A DNA stretch of 64,000 bases from Salinibacterium sp. PAMC 21357 (GCF_000247645.1 NZ_AHWA01000006.1:124001-188000), one strand, 5' to 3'. Positions 47,004 through 56,556 are shown, counted from the stretch's first letter. The notes: a model not told the origin generated them from the letters alone. Made by a program: numbers and translations.

Positions 47004-47576
47004 CTAGCGCCCCGCGCGACGCGACGAAATAACGCCGGTATCGAAGCCCATGAGGTTGAGGCCGCCGTTGAAGCGCGCGTGCTCGACCTTGAGGCAGCGG
47101 TCCATCACGATCGTGAGGCCCTGCGATTCGCCGTAGACGGCGGCTTCTTCGTTCCAGATGCCGAGCTGCACCCAGACCGCTTTCGCGCCGATCGCGAGCA
47201 CATCGTCGATCACTGCGGGGATGTCGCTGGCCTTGCGGAAGACATCCACAATGTCGGGCACTTCGGGCAACGATGCCAGGTCGGGGTAGGCCTTCTGGCC
47301 CAGAATCGTGTCGGCGTTGGGGTTCACGAAATACACCGTGTAGTCGGTCGACTGCAGCAGGTAGGTGCCCACGAAATAGCTCGACCGTGAGGGATTGGGG
47401 GAGGCGCCGACGATCGCAATCGACTTCGCGCCGCGCAGAATGGCGGCACGTTTTCTGGCATCCGGTCCCACCCAGGTTCGCTGCGACTTGAGCAGCTTGG
47501 CGAGCGGCGAGCTGGCGGGCAGATCGCACGTGAGCCCATTGCTGAGCTGGGTCGTCTGTACTTCTTCGGTCGACAT
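47004..47576 (-). CDS. CoA-binding domain protein (YccU-like)
   Basis: 190 residues. A Rossmann CoA-binding domain starts at about residue 50 with KSIAIVGASPNPSRSSYFVG, followed by VYFVNPNA, DIVDVFRKASDIP, VWVQLGIWNEEA and a final VMDRCLKVEHARF, all YccU-family landmarks. Bacterial members bind CoA and regulate or accompany acyl-CoA enzymes; the role is not known. Its start lies 3 bases from the metY stop, so it is expressed with metY. Confidence 0.88.
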   Translation of the reverse strand: MSTEEVQTTQLSNGLTCDLPASSPLAKLLKSQRTWVGPDARKRAAILRGAKSIAIVGASPNPSRSSYFVGTYLLQSTDYTVYFVNPNADTILGQKAYPDLASLPEVPDIVDVFRKASDIPAVIDDVLAIGAKAVWVQLGIWNEEAAVYGESQGLTIVMDRCLKVEHARFNGGLNLMGFDTGVISSRRAGR

Positions 47577-47578
47577 CC

Positions 47579-48898
47579 TTAGCCTTTCGTCGCGGCGGTC
47601 AGCGCCTGGTCGAGATCGGCGATGATGTCTTCCGGGTCTTCGATGCCTACGCTAATGCGCACGACACCCGGCAGCACGCCGCCGTCGATCAGCTGTTGCT
47701 CGGTGAGCTGCGCGTGGGTTGTCGATGCGGGATGAATCACGAGCGTCTTTGCGTCACCAATGTTGGCAAGGTGGCTGGCCAGTTCCACGCTCTCGATGAA
47801 CTTTTGGCCCACCTCCCGGCTGCCCTGAGTGCCCGTCGCGCGCACCTCGAAGGAGAACACCGAACCGGCGCCCTTCGGCAAATACTTCTGAGCACGCTCG
47901 AAGTGCGGATGCCCGGGCAGCCCTGCCCAGTACACGGTCTCGACCCGCGGATCAGCATCCAGCCACTCGGCAACGATGCGGGCGTTATCGACGTGGGCTT
48001 GCATCCGGAAGGGAAGGGTCTCGACCCCAGTCGCGAGCAACCAGGCCGAGTGCGGCGACAGGGCCGGTCCGATGTCACGCAACTGCTCAGCGCGCAAGCG
48101 AGTAAGGAAGGCGTATTCGCCAAAATTGCCGCTCCAGTTGAGGCCGCCATAGCTCGGCACCGGCTCATCGAAGAGGGGAAAGCGATCGGTGGCCCAGTCG
48201 AAGCGCCCGCTCTCCACGACTACGCCGCCGAGAGTCGTGCCCGCGCCACCCAAGAACTTCGTCGCCGAATGCGTGACGATGTCGGCGCCCCATTCGATCG
48301 GCCGGCTCAGATACGGGGTCGCGACTGTGGAGTCGATCACGAGGGGGATGTTGTGCGCGTGCGCGACTTCAGCGAGTCCCTCGATGTCCGCGATCTCGCC
48401 GGACGGGTTCGCGATGGTCTCCGCAAAGATCAGCTTCGTCTTCGGGGTGATCGCCGCCGCATAGTCGGCAGGGTCGGAGGAGCGCACAAACGTGGTTTCG
48501 ACCCCAAAACGGCGCAGCGTGACATCCAGCTGAGTAATGGAACCGCCATACAGGTTGGCACTCGAGACGATGTGATCGCCCGCACCCGCCAATGCCGCAA
48601 AGGTGATGAACTGCGCGCTCAGTCCGCTGCCGGTGGCGACGGCGCCGAGTCCGCCCTCGAGAGACGCGACCCGTTCCTCGAAGCTGGCCACCGTCGGGTT
48701 AGCGAGCCGGGAGTAGATGTTGCCGTACTTCTGCAGCGCAAAGCGGGCGGCGGCATCCGCGGTGTCATCGAAGACGTAGGCGCTGGTCTGGTAAATCGGC
48801 AAGGCGCGCGCGCCCGTTGTCGCATCGGGAATGTTGCCCGCATGTATAGCGCGCGTGCGAAAACCATAGTTGCGGTCGGAACCGCTCTGCTCAGCCAT
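47579..48898 (-). CDS. metY: O-acetylhomoserine sulfhydrylase (PLP-dependent)
   Basis: 439 residues from the ATG at 48898; a GTG two codons upstream is possible. PLP-dependent Cys/Met metabolism family, with VIDSTVATPYLSRP and the PLP lysine in HSATKFLGG at about residue 210. GFRTRAIHAGNIPD at the start, YNISRLANPT-like NIYSRLANPTV and the length above 425 favour MetY over cystathionine synthases. It makes homocysteine from O-acetylhomoserine and sulfide. It precedes the CoA-binding gene by 2 bases. Confidence 0.92.
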   Translation of the reverse strand: MAEQSGSDRNYGFRTRAIHAGNIPDATTGARALPIYQTSAYVFDDTADAAARFALQKYGNIYSRLANPTVASFEERVASLEGGLGAVATGSGLSAQFITFAALAGAGDHIVSSANLYGGSITQLDVTLRRFGVETTFVRSSDPADYAAAITPKTKLIFAETIANPSGEIADIEGLAEVAHAHNIPLVIDSTVATPYLSRPIEWGADIVTHSATKFLGGAGTTLGGVVVESGRFDWATDRFPLFDEPVPSYGGLNWSGNFGEYAFLTRLRAEQLRDIGPALSPHSAWLLATGVETLPFRMQAHVDNARIVAEWLDADPRVETVYWAGLPGHPHFERAQKYLPKGAGSVFSFEVRATGTQGSREVGQKFIESVELASHLANIGDAKTLVIHPASTTHAQLTEQQLIDGGVLPGVVRISVGIEDPEDIIADLDQALTAATKG

Positions 48899-49021
48899 AG
48901 CCACAGGCTACCCAACCGGATGCCGCAGCCGCGTCCGCGACGTAACAGAACGCCACGAAACGGCTGGTTTGCGCTCGCGTCGGCGTGCACCGCGGCCGCA
49001 GTCTTGGCTGCTGTGGCTGCC

Positions 49022-50812
49022 CTAGACCCAGGTCGGCAGCCACCAGCGCAGGCGCAGCAGGTCGTAGTCGATGACCTGGCCGGTCCAGAGGGGCCAGAAG
49101 AACACACTGACCGCAATCGCGACGACCAGAAACACGGCCACGACTCCGAAGCCGCTCGTGCGCCGATACCGGTCGTCGTCTCGCGTGCCGAGGATCACCC
49201 CGAGCGCCGCAACCAAAGCCAGGATTAGGTACGGCTCGAACACGATTGTGTAGAACTGGAAAACGGTGCGGTTCAAGTACAAGAGCCAGGGCAAGTAGCC
49301 GGCAGCGACGCCCATCAGAATGAAGCCGGTCTGCCACTGGCGGTAGCGCACCAGCCGGTACACGAGGTACAGCATGGCCGCGGTCGCAGCCCACCAGATG
49401 ATCGGGTTGGCGATGCCGGAGATGGAGGCGCCGCAAGCATCCGCGAGGCATCCGCTGTCGCCACGAACAGAGTTTTCGTAAAACATGCTCGTCGGGCGAA
49501 TCAGTAGCAGCCAGGTCAGCGGGTTGGCTTGATACGGATGTGGTCGGTTTTCGCCCACGTGATAGCTGTAGACGCTGGACTGAAAATGCCACAGGCTCTG
49601 GAGGTCGAGGGGCACCCAGCTGAGCACGCCCGTCCACGCGTTGCCGTCGGATTCGGCCCAGTCCCGGTCGTAGCTGTTGTCGCTGAGAAACCAGCCCGCC
49701 CAGGTGCTGAGGTAGGCGAGCAGCGCAATGGGAACCGTGAGCAGAAAGCTCACGGGCGCTTGCTTGAAGAGAGTGCCGGAACCCCAGAAGCCGATGCCAG
49801 CCTGACGGCGAGCGAGGGCATCCACCACCAGGCTGTAAACAGCGAAAGCGGCCAAGAAGTAGAGGCCGTTCCATTTGACGGCGGCGGCAAGGCCGAAGGC
49901 AACGGCGGCGAGCATGAGCCACGGTCGCCACCACAGAGCCGGGCCCCATTCGGTGGAGGCGCCGCGCTCGCCGCGGCGACTGATCCAGAGCGCTAACCGG
50001 GTGGCCGAGTGCTCGCGATCGAGCAGCATGGCGCCGACGCCGAGCAGGGCAAAAATCATCACAAAGTTGTCAAGCAGGGCGACCCGGCTCATGACAATCG
50101 CATTGCCGTCGATCGCCATGAGCAGTCCGGCGAGGGTCGCGAGCAGCGTGGAGCCGAACAGTTTCTTGGCGATCAGCATGAGCACCACGACGGCGAGAAT
50201 GCCGACGATGGCTGTCGCGATACGCCACCCGAACGGGTCTTCGCCGCCGCCCGGCAGCATTCCCAACCCGATCAGCCACTTTCCGAGCGGTGGATGCACC
50301 ACAAACGACGGATCGCTCAGAAAGATATTGGCCTTGCCGCTATTGAAGAGAGCGTCAGCTTCGGCAGGCCACTGCGCCTCGTAGCCGAGGTTCACGAGCG
50401 TCCACGAATCCTTCACATAGAAGGTCTCATCGAAAACCAGCGACGCCGGATGCCCGAGGCCGACCAGTCGCGTGAACGCCGCGATCACCAGCACGATCGC
50501 CGGCCCAGCCCACCCGAGCCAGCGGCGGGTCAGCGGATTTCTCGCCGCCCACCAGTCATCGAGAAGCGAGCCCTCGTCGGGGTAGTGGTGCCCGTCGGCA
50601 TCGGCGTGGTCCACAGCAGCGCCGTCCGCAACCCCCGCAACCCCCGCAACCCCCGCAACCTCCGCAGCCCCCGCAGCCTCCGCAGCCTCCGCAGCCTCCG
50701 CAGCCCCCGCAGCACCATCAGCCCCAGCAGTCGCATCACTCTGTGCAGCCGAACCCCACGCCGAATCGCTCGCCACAATGGCGTCGAAGTCGCGCGGGTT
50801 GCTCTGGTTCAC
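49022..50812 (-). CDS. pmt: dolichyl-phosphate-mannose--protein mannosyltransferase (Pmt)
   Basis: 596 residues. After a soluble Ala-rich N-terminus (about residues 27-65, tandem tripeptides) come about eleven helices of the GT-C fold. The catalytic acids are in LVFDETFYVKD at about residues 122-132, and FVVHPPLGKWLIG near 168 is the family landmark. The enzyme O-mannosylates exported proteins with a polyprenol-mannose donor. Its ATG overlaps the TetR stop by 4 bases, so a TetR regulator controls it, which is unusual. In actinobacteria, pmt often lies beside rsmI, which follows here at 55198. Confidence 0.92.
   Translation of the reverse strand: MNQSNPRDFDAIVASDSAWGSAAQSDATAGADGAAGAAEAAEAAEAAGAAEVAGVAGVAGVADGAAVDHADADGHHYPDEGSLLDDWWAARNPLTRRWLGWAGPAIVLVIAAFTRLVGLGHPASLVFDETFYVKDSWTLVNLGYEAQWPAEADALFNSGKANIFLSDPSFVVHPPLGKWLIGLGMLPGGGEDPFGWRIATAIVGILAVVVLMLIAKKLFGSTLLATLAGLLMAIDGNAIVMSRVALLDNFVMIFALLGVGAMLLDREHSATRLALWISRRGERGASTEWGPALWWRPWLMLAAVAFGLAAAVKWNGLYFLAAFAVYSLVVDALARRQAGIGFWGSGTLFKQAPVSFLLTVPIALLAYLSTWAGWFLSDNSYDRDWAESDGNAWTGVLSWVPLDLQSLWHFQSSVYSYHVGENRPHPYQANPLTWLLLIRPTSMFYENSVRGDSGCLADACGASISGIANPIIWWAATAAMLYLVYRLVRYRQWQTGFILMGVAAGYLPWLLYLNRTVFQFYTIVFEPYLILALVAALGVILGTRDDDRYRRTSGFGVVAVFLVVAIAVSVFFWPLWTGQVIDYDLLRLRWWLPTWV
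50631..50711. repeat. nine copies of a 9-bp minisatellite within pmt
   Basis: The unit is (A/G)C(C)(C/T)CCGCA, for example ACCCCCGCA three times, then GCCTCCGCA variants, nine units without interruption. It encodes A-G-V and A-E-A tripeptides in the Pmt N-terminus on the minus strand. Copy changes keep the frame and alter linker length only. Confidence 0.9.
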
Positions 50813-51384
50813 TCCGCAATCGTACTCAGCGTCGCGCGTTCGTGGGGCGCGGTGAAGGTGTGCCAGATCCAGTCGGCAGCGGTACGGGCTGGGGGACGTG
50901 GGGTCATGGTGAGCCAGGCGTCGATGATTCCGAAGGTGGCGCCGGTGATGCTGGCGCTGGCGATGTCTAGGCCGATGCCATCGGGGGCGTCGGGGTCGTG
51001 GTCGAGGATTCCTTGGCGCACGATGAGATTGAGGCGTGCTCGCAAGCGTGACGCGACGAACGCGGAGCCCCGGGGGCCGAGGGCGCTGGCGTAGACGGCG
51101 GCGTTGCTGTCGAGGTGAGAGAGGTAGTTCTCCAGGGCAGGGGGTGGGTTAGTGCTGAGGGGGTCGAGGTCGACGAGTTGCACCCCCGCTTCATCCGCGG
51201 CGGCTTCGATCGCGAAGGCAAGCAGTGTCTCTTTGTCGGCGTAGTGCTGGTAGAAGCTGCTGCGATTGACGCCAGCGCGTTCCACGATTTCGGAGACCGT
51301 TACTTCATCAAAGGGGTGCTCTTGAGTGAGGGCGAAGAGCGCCTGTTGCAGGCTTCGCCGGGTTCGTTCGACTCGAGCATCCAT
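50809..51384 (-). CDS. TetR family transcriptional regulator
   Basis: 191 residues from the ATG at 51384; the open frame continues far upstream across the MMPL start and is not real there. The helix-turn-helix is at about residues 26-47 (VTVSEIVERAGVNRSSFYQHY). The ligand domain is TetR_C-like. It is divergent from the MMPL gene across 139 bases that hold a 28-base palindrome, and its stop overlaps pmt. It likely represses both directions. Confidence 0.9.
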   Translation of the reverse strand: MDARVERTRRSLQQALFALTQEHPFDEVTVSEIVERAGVNRSSFYQHYADKETLLAFAIEAAADEAGVQLVDLDPLSTNPPPALENYLSHLDSNAAVYASALGPRGSAFVASRLRARLNLIVRQGILDHDPDAPDGIGLDIASASITGATFGIIDAWLTMTPRPPARTAADWIWHTFTAPHERATLSTIAE

Positions 51385-51419
51385 TCCCTGATTGTCGCAG
51401 ATGACTCGGCTCAAGATGG

Positions 51420-51447
51420 GAGTATTCCGACAACTGTTGGAAAACTC
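51420..51447. promoter_or_regulatory. 28-bp palindromic operator between TetR and MMPL genes
   Basis: The left half GAGTATTCCGACAA and the right half, read in reverse complement as GAGTTTTCCAACAG, agree at 11 of 14 positions. The core is TTCCGACAACTGTTGGAA (51425-51442). Size and placement fit a TetR operator controlling the divergent genes. Confidence 0.65.
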
Positions 51448-51523
51448 CCCGGTTGCGAATACGATGAACGCAGGCCCGATGAAGTGCTCGTTTCTATGTT
51501 CCCGACGAGAGGTTTGCTTCAGC

Positions 51524-54061
51524 ATGGCTGAATTCCTGTACCGCCTTGGCCGCTTGTCGGCTCGCCGTGCTTGGCTCTTTGTCGTCAGCTGGCTTGCCGT
51601 GTTGGGCTTGGCGGTCGGCGGCTTTGCCCTCTTCGGCGGCACCCTCTCCTCCACCATGACGATTCCGGGCACCGAAACTGAACGTGTCGCCTCTGAACTG
51701 ACCGAACAGCTGGGTGACGTCGGCGGTATCTCCGCGACGGTCGTGTTTGGATCAGAAGACGGCAGCTCATTTTCTGACACGCAACAGACCGAGATCACGG
51801 ATGCTCTCGCCGGCCTCACATCGCAAAACGATGTCACCGCAGTCATTGACCCCTTCGAGACTGACGCCCAGCGCGAAGAGCAAGCGCAGCAGCTCGTAGA
51901 CGGTCGCGAACAGATCGACGCGGGCACACAGCAGCTTGCCGACGGCCAGACTCAGTTGGATGCGGGCACGCAACAACTAGAGGCCGGTCAGGTCCAGCTT
52001 GATGCGGCTATCGAGCAGGCCCAAGCCGCCGGCTTCTATGATGCTGCGGTTGCCCAGTTTGAGGCGCAGCAGGCGCAACTCGATGCCGGAGCGGCTGAGC
52101 TTGCTGCTCAGCAGACCACGATCGACGAGAACCTTGCCGTCATCGATGACCAAGAGCAACAGCTCGGGTATGGCGAGCGACTTCTTGATGCTGCCTCAGC
52201 GATCAGCTTCGTCTCCGACGACGGGGCCACGGCCCTCGGCCTCATCACGTTTGACAGCGAACTGCTCGACCTCTCGGGCGAGACGAAGAGCGCGATTGCC
52301 GCCGAACTGGATGCCATTGATATTGATGGCGTCACGGTCGACTACTCGTCATCCATCACCACCTCGACCGATGGCCTCTTGGGAATCGGCGAGATCATCG
52401 GTGTGCTGCTGGCGGGTCTTGTTCTGCTCGTGCTGTTCCGTTCCTTCTTGCCCGCAACCTTGCCGATCGTTTCCTCGATTATCGGTGTTGGCGTGGGGGT
52501 CGCGGGTTCGCTTGCGTTCTCCGGCGTTGTCGATATGACCTCCGTCACTCCGATTCTGGGCGTGATGCTCGGCCTCGCAGTCGGTATCGACTACACCCTC
52601 TTCATTGTGCAGCGTCACCGTCGCCAACTCGCGGCGGGCATGGATCTGCACGAGTCGATCGGTCTCGCTAACGGCACTTCGGGCAACGCGGTGCTCTTCG
52701 CCGGGTCGACGGTTCTCGTCGCTCTGCTCGCGCTGAACATCAGCGGCATCCCGTTCTTGGGCGTCATGGGAACGGTGGGCGCTGTCTGCGTTCTCATCTC
52801 GGTGCTGATCGCCGTGAGCCTGACCCCCGCGCTGCTAGCGCTTCTCGGCGAGCGGGTTCTTTCTCGCAAGGCCCGCGCCAAGATCGGCCACGAATCGCAC
52901 GTTCTTCCGCCGGCGCGCGCCATGCGCACGAGCCGCGCGGTGGTCATGCTGATCGTGGCGACGCTGGGGCTGCTGATCGTGGCGATCCCCGCGCTCTCGA
53001 TGCGCTTGGGGCTTCCAGATGGTTCGTCAGAGCCTGCCGATTCGACCCAGTACCGCACGTACACGGCCATCGCCGAAGAATTTGGGGCTGGTCAGAACGG
53101 CAGCCTTCTGGTGACGGCGACCCTTCCCGCAGGTGTTGCCGAAGGCGCGGAACTCGAAACTCAAGCCGATCTGGCCGACCAGCTATTGGCCTTTGCTGAT
53201 GTGGAAGCGGTCGCGCCGATCGGTGTCTCCGCTGATCGGGACTACTTTGCGTTCCAAGTCGTTCCGGTGGAGGGGCCCACGAGCGTGTCGACGGGAGAAC
53301 TCGTTCATGAACTGCGCGACAGTTCTCCGCTCACGGGAGACATCGAACTCGGCGTTGCCGGCTCGGCCAGCGGAAACATCGACATCTCCGAGAAGCTCGC
53401 CAACGTACTGCCGCTGTACCTCGCGGTGGTCGTAGGGCTCTCGCTGATCATCCTGATTCTGGTGTTCCGTTCGCTGCTCGTGCCCGTGATCGCGACCCTG
53501 GGCTACGTGCTGTCGCTGCTCGCGGCGTTTGGCTCCATGGTGGCCGTGTACCAGTGGGGTTGGTTGGGAGCGCTCTTCGGCGTCACTGACCCCGGTCCGC
53601 TGCTGAACTTCGCCCCGATCATCATCATGGGCGTGCTGTTCGGTCTCGCCATGGACTACCAACTGTTCCTCGTCTCGGGAATGCGCGAAGCCTACATTCA
53701 CGGCGTGCCCGCTCGGGCCGCCGTCATGAGCGGACTCCGCAGTGGTCGTGCCGTCGTCACCGCTGCGGCGATCATCATGATCGCCGTCTTCGGCGGCTTC
53801 GTCTTCTCGCACTTAGCGATCGTTCGCCCGCTCGGCTTCGGCCTCGCCATCGGCGTGCTCTTCGACGCCTTCGTGGTGCGGATGATGTTGGTCCCGGCCC
53901 TGATGCACCTGTTCGGCAAGTCGGTGTGGTGGTTGCCTCGCTGGCTCGACCGCATTCTGCCGAGCGTGGATGTCGAGGGCTCAGCCCTTGAGCGCAGCCA
54001 CCCGATCCATGCTGCGGATGACGCGAGCACTGCCTCGGAGTCGTCGCCGACCGCTCGCTAG
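51524..54061 (+). CDS. MMPL/RND family transporter
   Basis: 845 residues from the ATG at 51524; the frame is open 44 residues further upstream over the operator. It has the duplicated MMPL plan: helix, a large outside loop, five helices, then repeat. The acid-bearing helices have GIDYTLFIVQRHR (about 395) and AMDYQLFLVSGMREA (about 720), the proton-relay Asp-Tyr pairs. The first outside loop carries a Gln-rich coiled repeat (about residues 125-200; units like QLDAGTQQL). It exports lipids or hydrophobic compounds. It is controlled by the divergent TetR and faces pmt across the same operator. Confidence 0.92.
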   Translation: MAEFLYRLGRLSARRAWLFVVSWLAVLGLAVGGFALFGGTLSSTMTIPGTETERVASELTEQLGDVGGISATVVFGSEDGSSFSDTQQTEITDALAGLTSQNDVTAVIDPFETDAQREEQAQQLVDGREQIDAGTQQLADGQTQLDAGTQQLEAGQVQLDAAIEQAQAAGFYDAAVAQFEAQQAQLDAGAAELAAQQTTIDENLAVIDDQEQQLGYGERLLDAASAISFVSDDGATALGLITFDSELLDLSGETKSAIAAELDAIDIDGVTVDYSSSITTSTDGLLGIGEIIGVLLAGLVLLVLFRSFLPATLPIVSSIIGVGVGVAGSLAFSGVVDMTSVTPILGVMLGLAVGIDYTLFIVQRHRRQLAAGMDLHESIGLANGTSGNAVLFAGSTVLVALLALNISGIPFLGVMGTVGAVCVLISVLIAVSLTPALLALLGERVLSRKARAKIGHESHVLPPARAMRTSRAVVMLIVATLGLLIVAIPALSMRLGLPDGSSEPADSTQYRTYTAIAEEFGAGQNGSLLVTATLPAGVAEGAELETQADLADQLLAFADVEAVAPIGVSADRDYFAFQVVPVEGPTSVSTGELVHELRDSSPLTGDIELGVAGSASGNIDISEKLANVLPLYLAVVVGLSLIILILVFRSLLVPVIATLGYVLSLLAAFGSMVAVYQWGWLGALFGVTDPGPLLNFAPIIIMGVLFGLAMDYQLFLVSGMREAYIHGVPARAAVMSGLRSGRAVVTAAAIIMIAVFGGFVFSHLAIVRPLGFGLAIGVLFDAFVVRMMLVPALMHLFGKSVWWLPRWLDRILPSVDVEGSALERSHPIHAADDASTASESSPTAR

Positions 54062-54135
54062 CGCCAGCCTCCACGCAGCATCCGCACCAGACCGCATCCG
54101 CACCCGCGGTGTTCACTGCCCGGAGGGACGTCCCG

Positions 54136-55050
54136 CTACAGCGGAGTCTCTTCGGGCAGTAGTGCGTTTGGCCCTGCCCCGGGAGCGCCGGGGATGCGGG
54201 ATGCTGCCCGCACCGCCCCGATGGAGGCCGCGATCACGAGCGCGATTCCCACGCCCTGAATCAGTGTGATGTTTTGGCCAAGCACGAAAAATCCGGCACC
54301 CGTCGCGATGGCCGGAGCCAGTGCCATGAGCACCGAAAAGGCGGCAGCCGAGATGCGACGCAAGGCAATGAGTTCGAGGGCGTAAGGGATCGCTGAAGAA
54401 CAAATCGCTACGGCCAAACCACGCACCAGGATAGACGGCTCGAGCAGAGTGCTGCCCGCTTGGGTGATGCCGAAGGGGAGGCTGATGATCGCGCCGATTG
54501 CCATAGCGATGGCGAGGCCATCCAGCCCGGCAAAGACCTGCCCAGTCTTGCGCGACGCCAGAATGTAGCCAGCCCAGGAGACGGCGGCGGCGAGGGCAAA
54601 GGCGACGCCGACCGGGTCGAGGGCGCCGACGCTGCCGAGGCTCAGCAGGGCAACACCCGCGAAGGCGAGCACCGCCCAGAGCCAGGCGCTGGCGCGACGG
54701 GCGACGATGACGGAGAGAACCAGAGGGCCAAGAACCTCGATCGTGACGGTCGCGCCGAGGTCGACGCGCGAGAGAGCTTCGTAGAACAGCAGATTCATGC
54801 CGCCGAGCGAAATGCCAAAAACGAGAGCCATGAGCCAGGCGCGTTTCGAGATCGCGCGCAGGTTCGGCCGCGCGATGGCGAGCAGGATTGCCGCCGAAAA
54901 AACGAGCCGCAGCGAGACCATGCCCGCGGGCCCGACTTCGGGAAAGAGCAGCACAGCAACGGAGGCGCCCACGTCTTGAAAGATGAGCCCGAAGACGACG
55001 AGCATCACGGCGCCCAGCGGGGTTCCTCTCAAGGGCGGGGGAGTCGACAT
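54136..55050 (-). CDS. EamA/RhtA-type drug/metabolite exporter
   Basis: 304 residues with ten helices. The two EamA halves are visible, with SLRLVFSAAILL in the first and a conserved second-half stretch SSAIPYALELIALRRISAAAFSVLMALAP (landmark IPYALELIALRRI), close to the threonine/homoserine exporter RhtA. It likely exports an amino acid or related compound. It reads toward the MMPL gene, converging with a 74-base gap. Confidence 0.9.
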   Translation of the reverse strand: MSTPPPLRGTPLGAVMLVVFGLIFQDVGASVAVLLFPEVGPAGMVSLRLVFSAAILLAIARPNLRAISKRAWLMALVFGISLGGMNLLFYEALSRVDLGATVTIEVLGPLVLSVIVARRASAWLWAVLAFAGVALLSLGSVGALDPVGVAFALAAAVSWAGYILASRKTGQVFAGLDGLAIAMAIGAIISLPFGITQAGSTLLEPSILVRGLAVAICSSAIPYALELIALRRISAAAFSVLMALAPAIATGAGFFVLGQNITLIQGVGIALVIAASIGAVRAASRIPGAPGAGPNALLPEETPL

Positions 55051-55197
55051 AGTGCAACACTACGACCTCAGAACGGATGCTCGGTACGCCCCCGTGCGCG
55101 CCGCATTCCTGGCCCTCAGCCGTCGCCGAAACGGTGACTAGCTTGCACGCATTGTGCCGACGCAGCGCACAACTCCCGCCGGTGGGAGAATGGGTCA

Positions 55198-56013
55198 GTG
55201 ATCATTCTTGCGGCGACTCCCATCGGCAACTTGGGCGACGCTTCTCAGCGTCTCATCGAGGCACTCACGAACGCTGAGGTGATTGCGAGCGAAGATACCC
55301 GCACGACCATTCACCTCATGCGCGCGCTCGGCATCGACAACCGCCCGCGGCTGATCCCGTTGCATGAACACAACGAGTCGGAGAAGGCGGCGGAGATCGT
55401 TGAACTGGCCCGCAACGCCGATGTTCTTGTTCTCAGTGACGCGGGCATGCCCGCCATCAGCGACCCGGGATTCCCTCTCGTCTCGGCGGCTGCCGCAGCA
55501 GGGGTGACGGTTACTGCTCTGCCGGGACCAAGCGCCGTGCTCACCGCTCTCGCGGTCTCGGGCTTGCCGACGGATCGCTTCAGCTTCGAAGGCTTCCTGC
55601 CGCGCAAAGGCCGGGTCGCTTACTTTCGGAGCCTCGCTCGTGAAGAACGCACGATGGTGTTTTTCGAGAGCCCCAACCGTTTGCCCGCGGCGCTCGCCGA
55701 TTTAGCCACCGCTCTCGGCGACGATCGCCGCGCTGTCGTCTGCCGCGAGCTGACCAAGATGTATGAAGAGGTTGCTCGCGGCACCGCGGCCGAGCTTGCC
55801 GAGAAGTTCAAAGATGGTGCCCGGGGCGAGATCTGTCTCGTGGTCGAGGGCGCGGCCCCCGCGACATCCGACCTGCCGACAGCGGTCACGTACGTGCTCT
55901 CACTCGTCGCTGATGGTGCCCGTTTGAAAGAAGCGGCGACCGAAGTAGCGGAGCAGACCGGACTGAGCAAGCGCGAACTGTACGAAGCGGCGCTACAGGC
56001 CAAGAAGAAGTAG
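55198..56013 (+). CDS. rsmI: 16S rRNA (cytidine(1402)-2'-O)-methyltransferase
   Basis: 271 residues from a GTG. The tetrapyrrole-methylase fold starts ILAATPIGNLGDASQR, then EDTRTT, then LSDAGMPAISDPGFPLV and ALPGPSAVLTALAVSGL, all RsmI signatures. It uses SAM to methylate the ribose of C1402 in 16S rRNA. It is part of the actinobacterial pmt/rsmI/metG/tatD/rsmA neighbourhood, here with the fru operon inserted before metG. Confidence 0.95.
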   Translation: MIILAATPIGNLGDASQRLIEALTNAEVIASEDTRTTIHLMRALGIDNRPRLIPLHEHNESEKAAEIVELARNADVLVLSDAGMPAISDPGFPLVSAAAAAGVTVTALPGPSAVLTALAVSGLPTDRFSFEGFLPRKGRVAYFRSLAREERTMVFFESPNRLPAALADLATALGDDRRAVVCRELTKMYEEVARGTAAELAEKFKDGARGEICLVVEGAAPATSDLPTAVTYVLSLVADGARLKEAATEVAEQTGLSKRELYEAALQAKKK

Positions 56014-56031
56014 CCCTCGGGCTCAGGTCGA

Positions 56032-56480
56032 TTAGGCCTGCGCCTCGCAGGCTAACTTCAACTCGTGGTGGTCCTTAGTGAGCGCTTTCTTAGTCGCGCC
56101 GAGAAACAACAACCCGACGACGCTCATCAGGCGAGCCCCGAACGTGAGGGGCGTCATCGTGAACCGGTAGTCGAGGCGGGTGCCGCCATGACTCGGCATG
56201 AAGAGGTACACGCTTTGGTAGTGCATGCCGTGCGATCGGGCGTCGACGGTGTACGACACATCCTCTTCGTACGCGGTTACCCACATCACTTCGGTGGCCT
56301 CTTTGCCGGCAAAGGTGCGCGTCTCGCGCCACTTGGTGCCTACAGCTAACTGAGCCGGCCCCTCGAGAATCTCGAGCGAAATGATGCCGCTGACGTTGGT
56401 CGGGGCCTGGTCGAGGTCGCAGAAAATCTCAAATACGCGCTCGACCGAGCATCGATGTATACGTTGTCGCTGATCTTCAT
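56032..56480 (-). CDS. SRPBCC (START-like) family protein, frameshifted near the start
   Basis: An ATG at 56480 opens MKISDNVYIDA. Then, at 56448-56449, the frame must move by one base to give SVERVFEIFCDLDQAP and run to the stop at 56032. The repaired protein is about 150 residues: the Bet v1-like core has VGTKWRETRTF near 62 and SHGGTRLDYRFTMTPL near 107, with a C-terminal helix carrying KKALTKDHHELK. The family binds hydrophobic ligands. Unrepaired, only an ATG-led fragment of 85 residues (56032-56289) would be made. Confidence 0.78.
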
Positions 56481-56501
56481 TGAGGCTCCTTGCGCAGTGT
56501 C

Positions 56502-56544
56502 GAGACCGGGCACTCTGCGAATGAGCCGCAGGGCGCCCGGTCTC
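56502..56544 (-). terminator. hairpin after the fru operon
   Basis: GAGACCGGGC (56502-56511) pairs perfectly with GCCCGGTCTC (56535-56544). It begins 12 bases after the fruA stop on the minus strand and lies just before the SRPBCC gene. There is no T-run. Confidence 0.6.
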
Positions 56545-56556
56545 CAGCCTACGACT

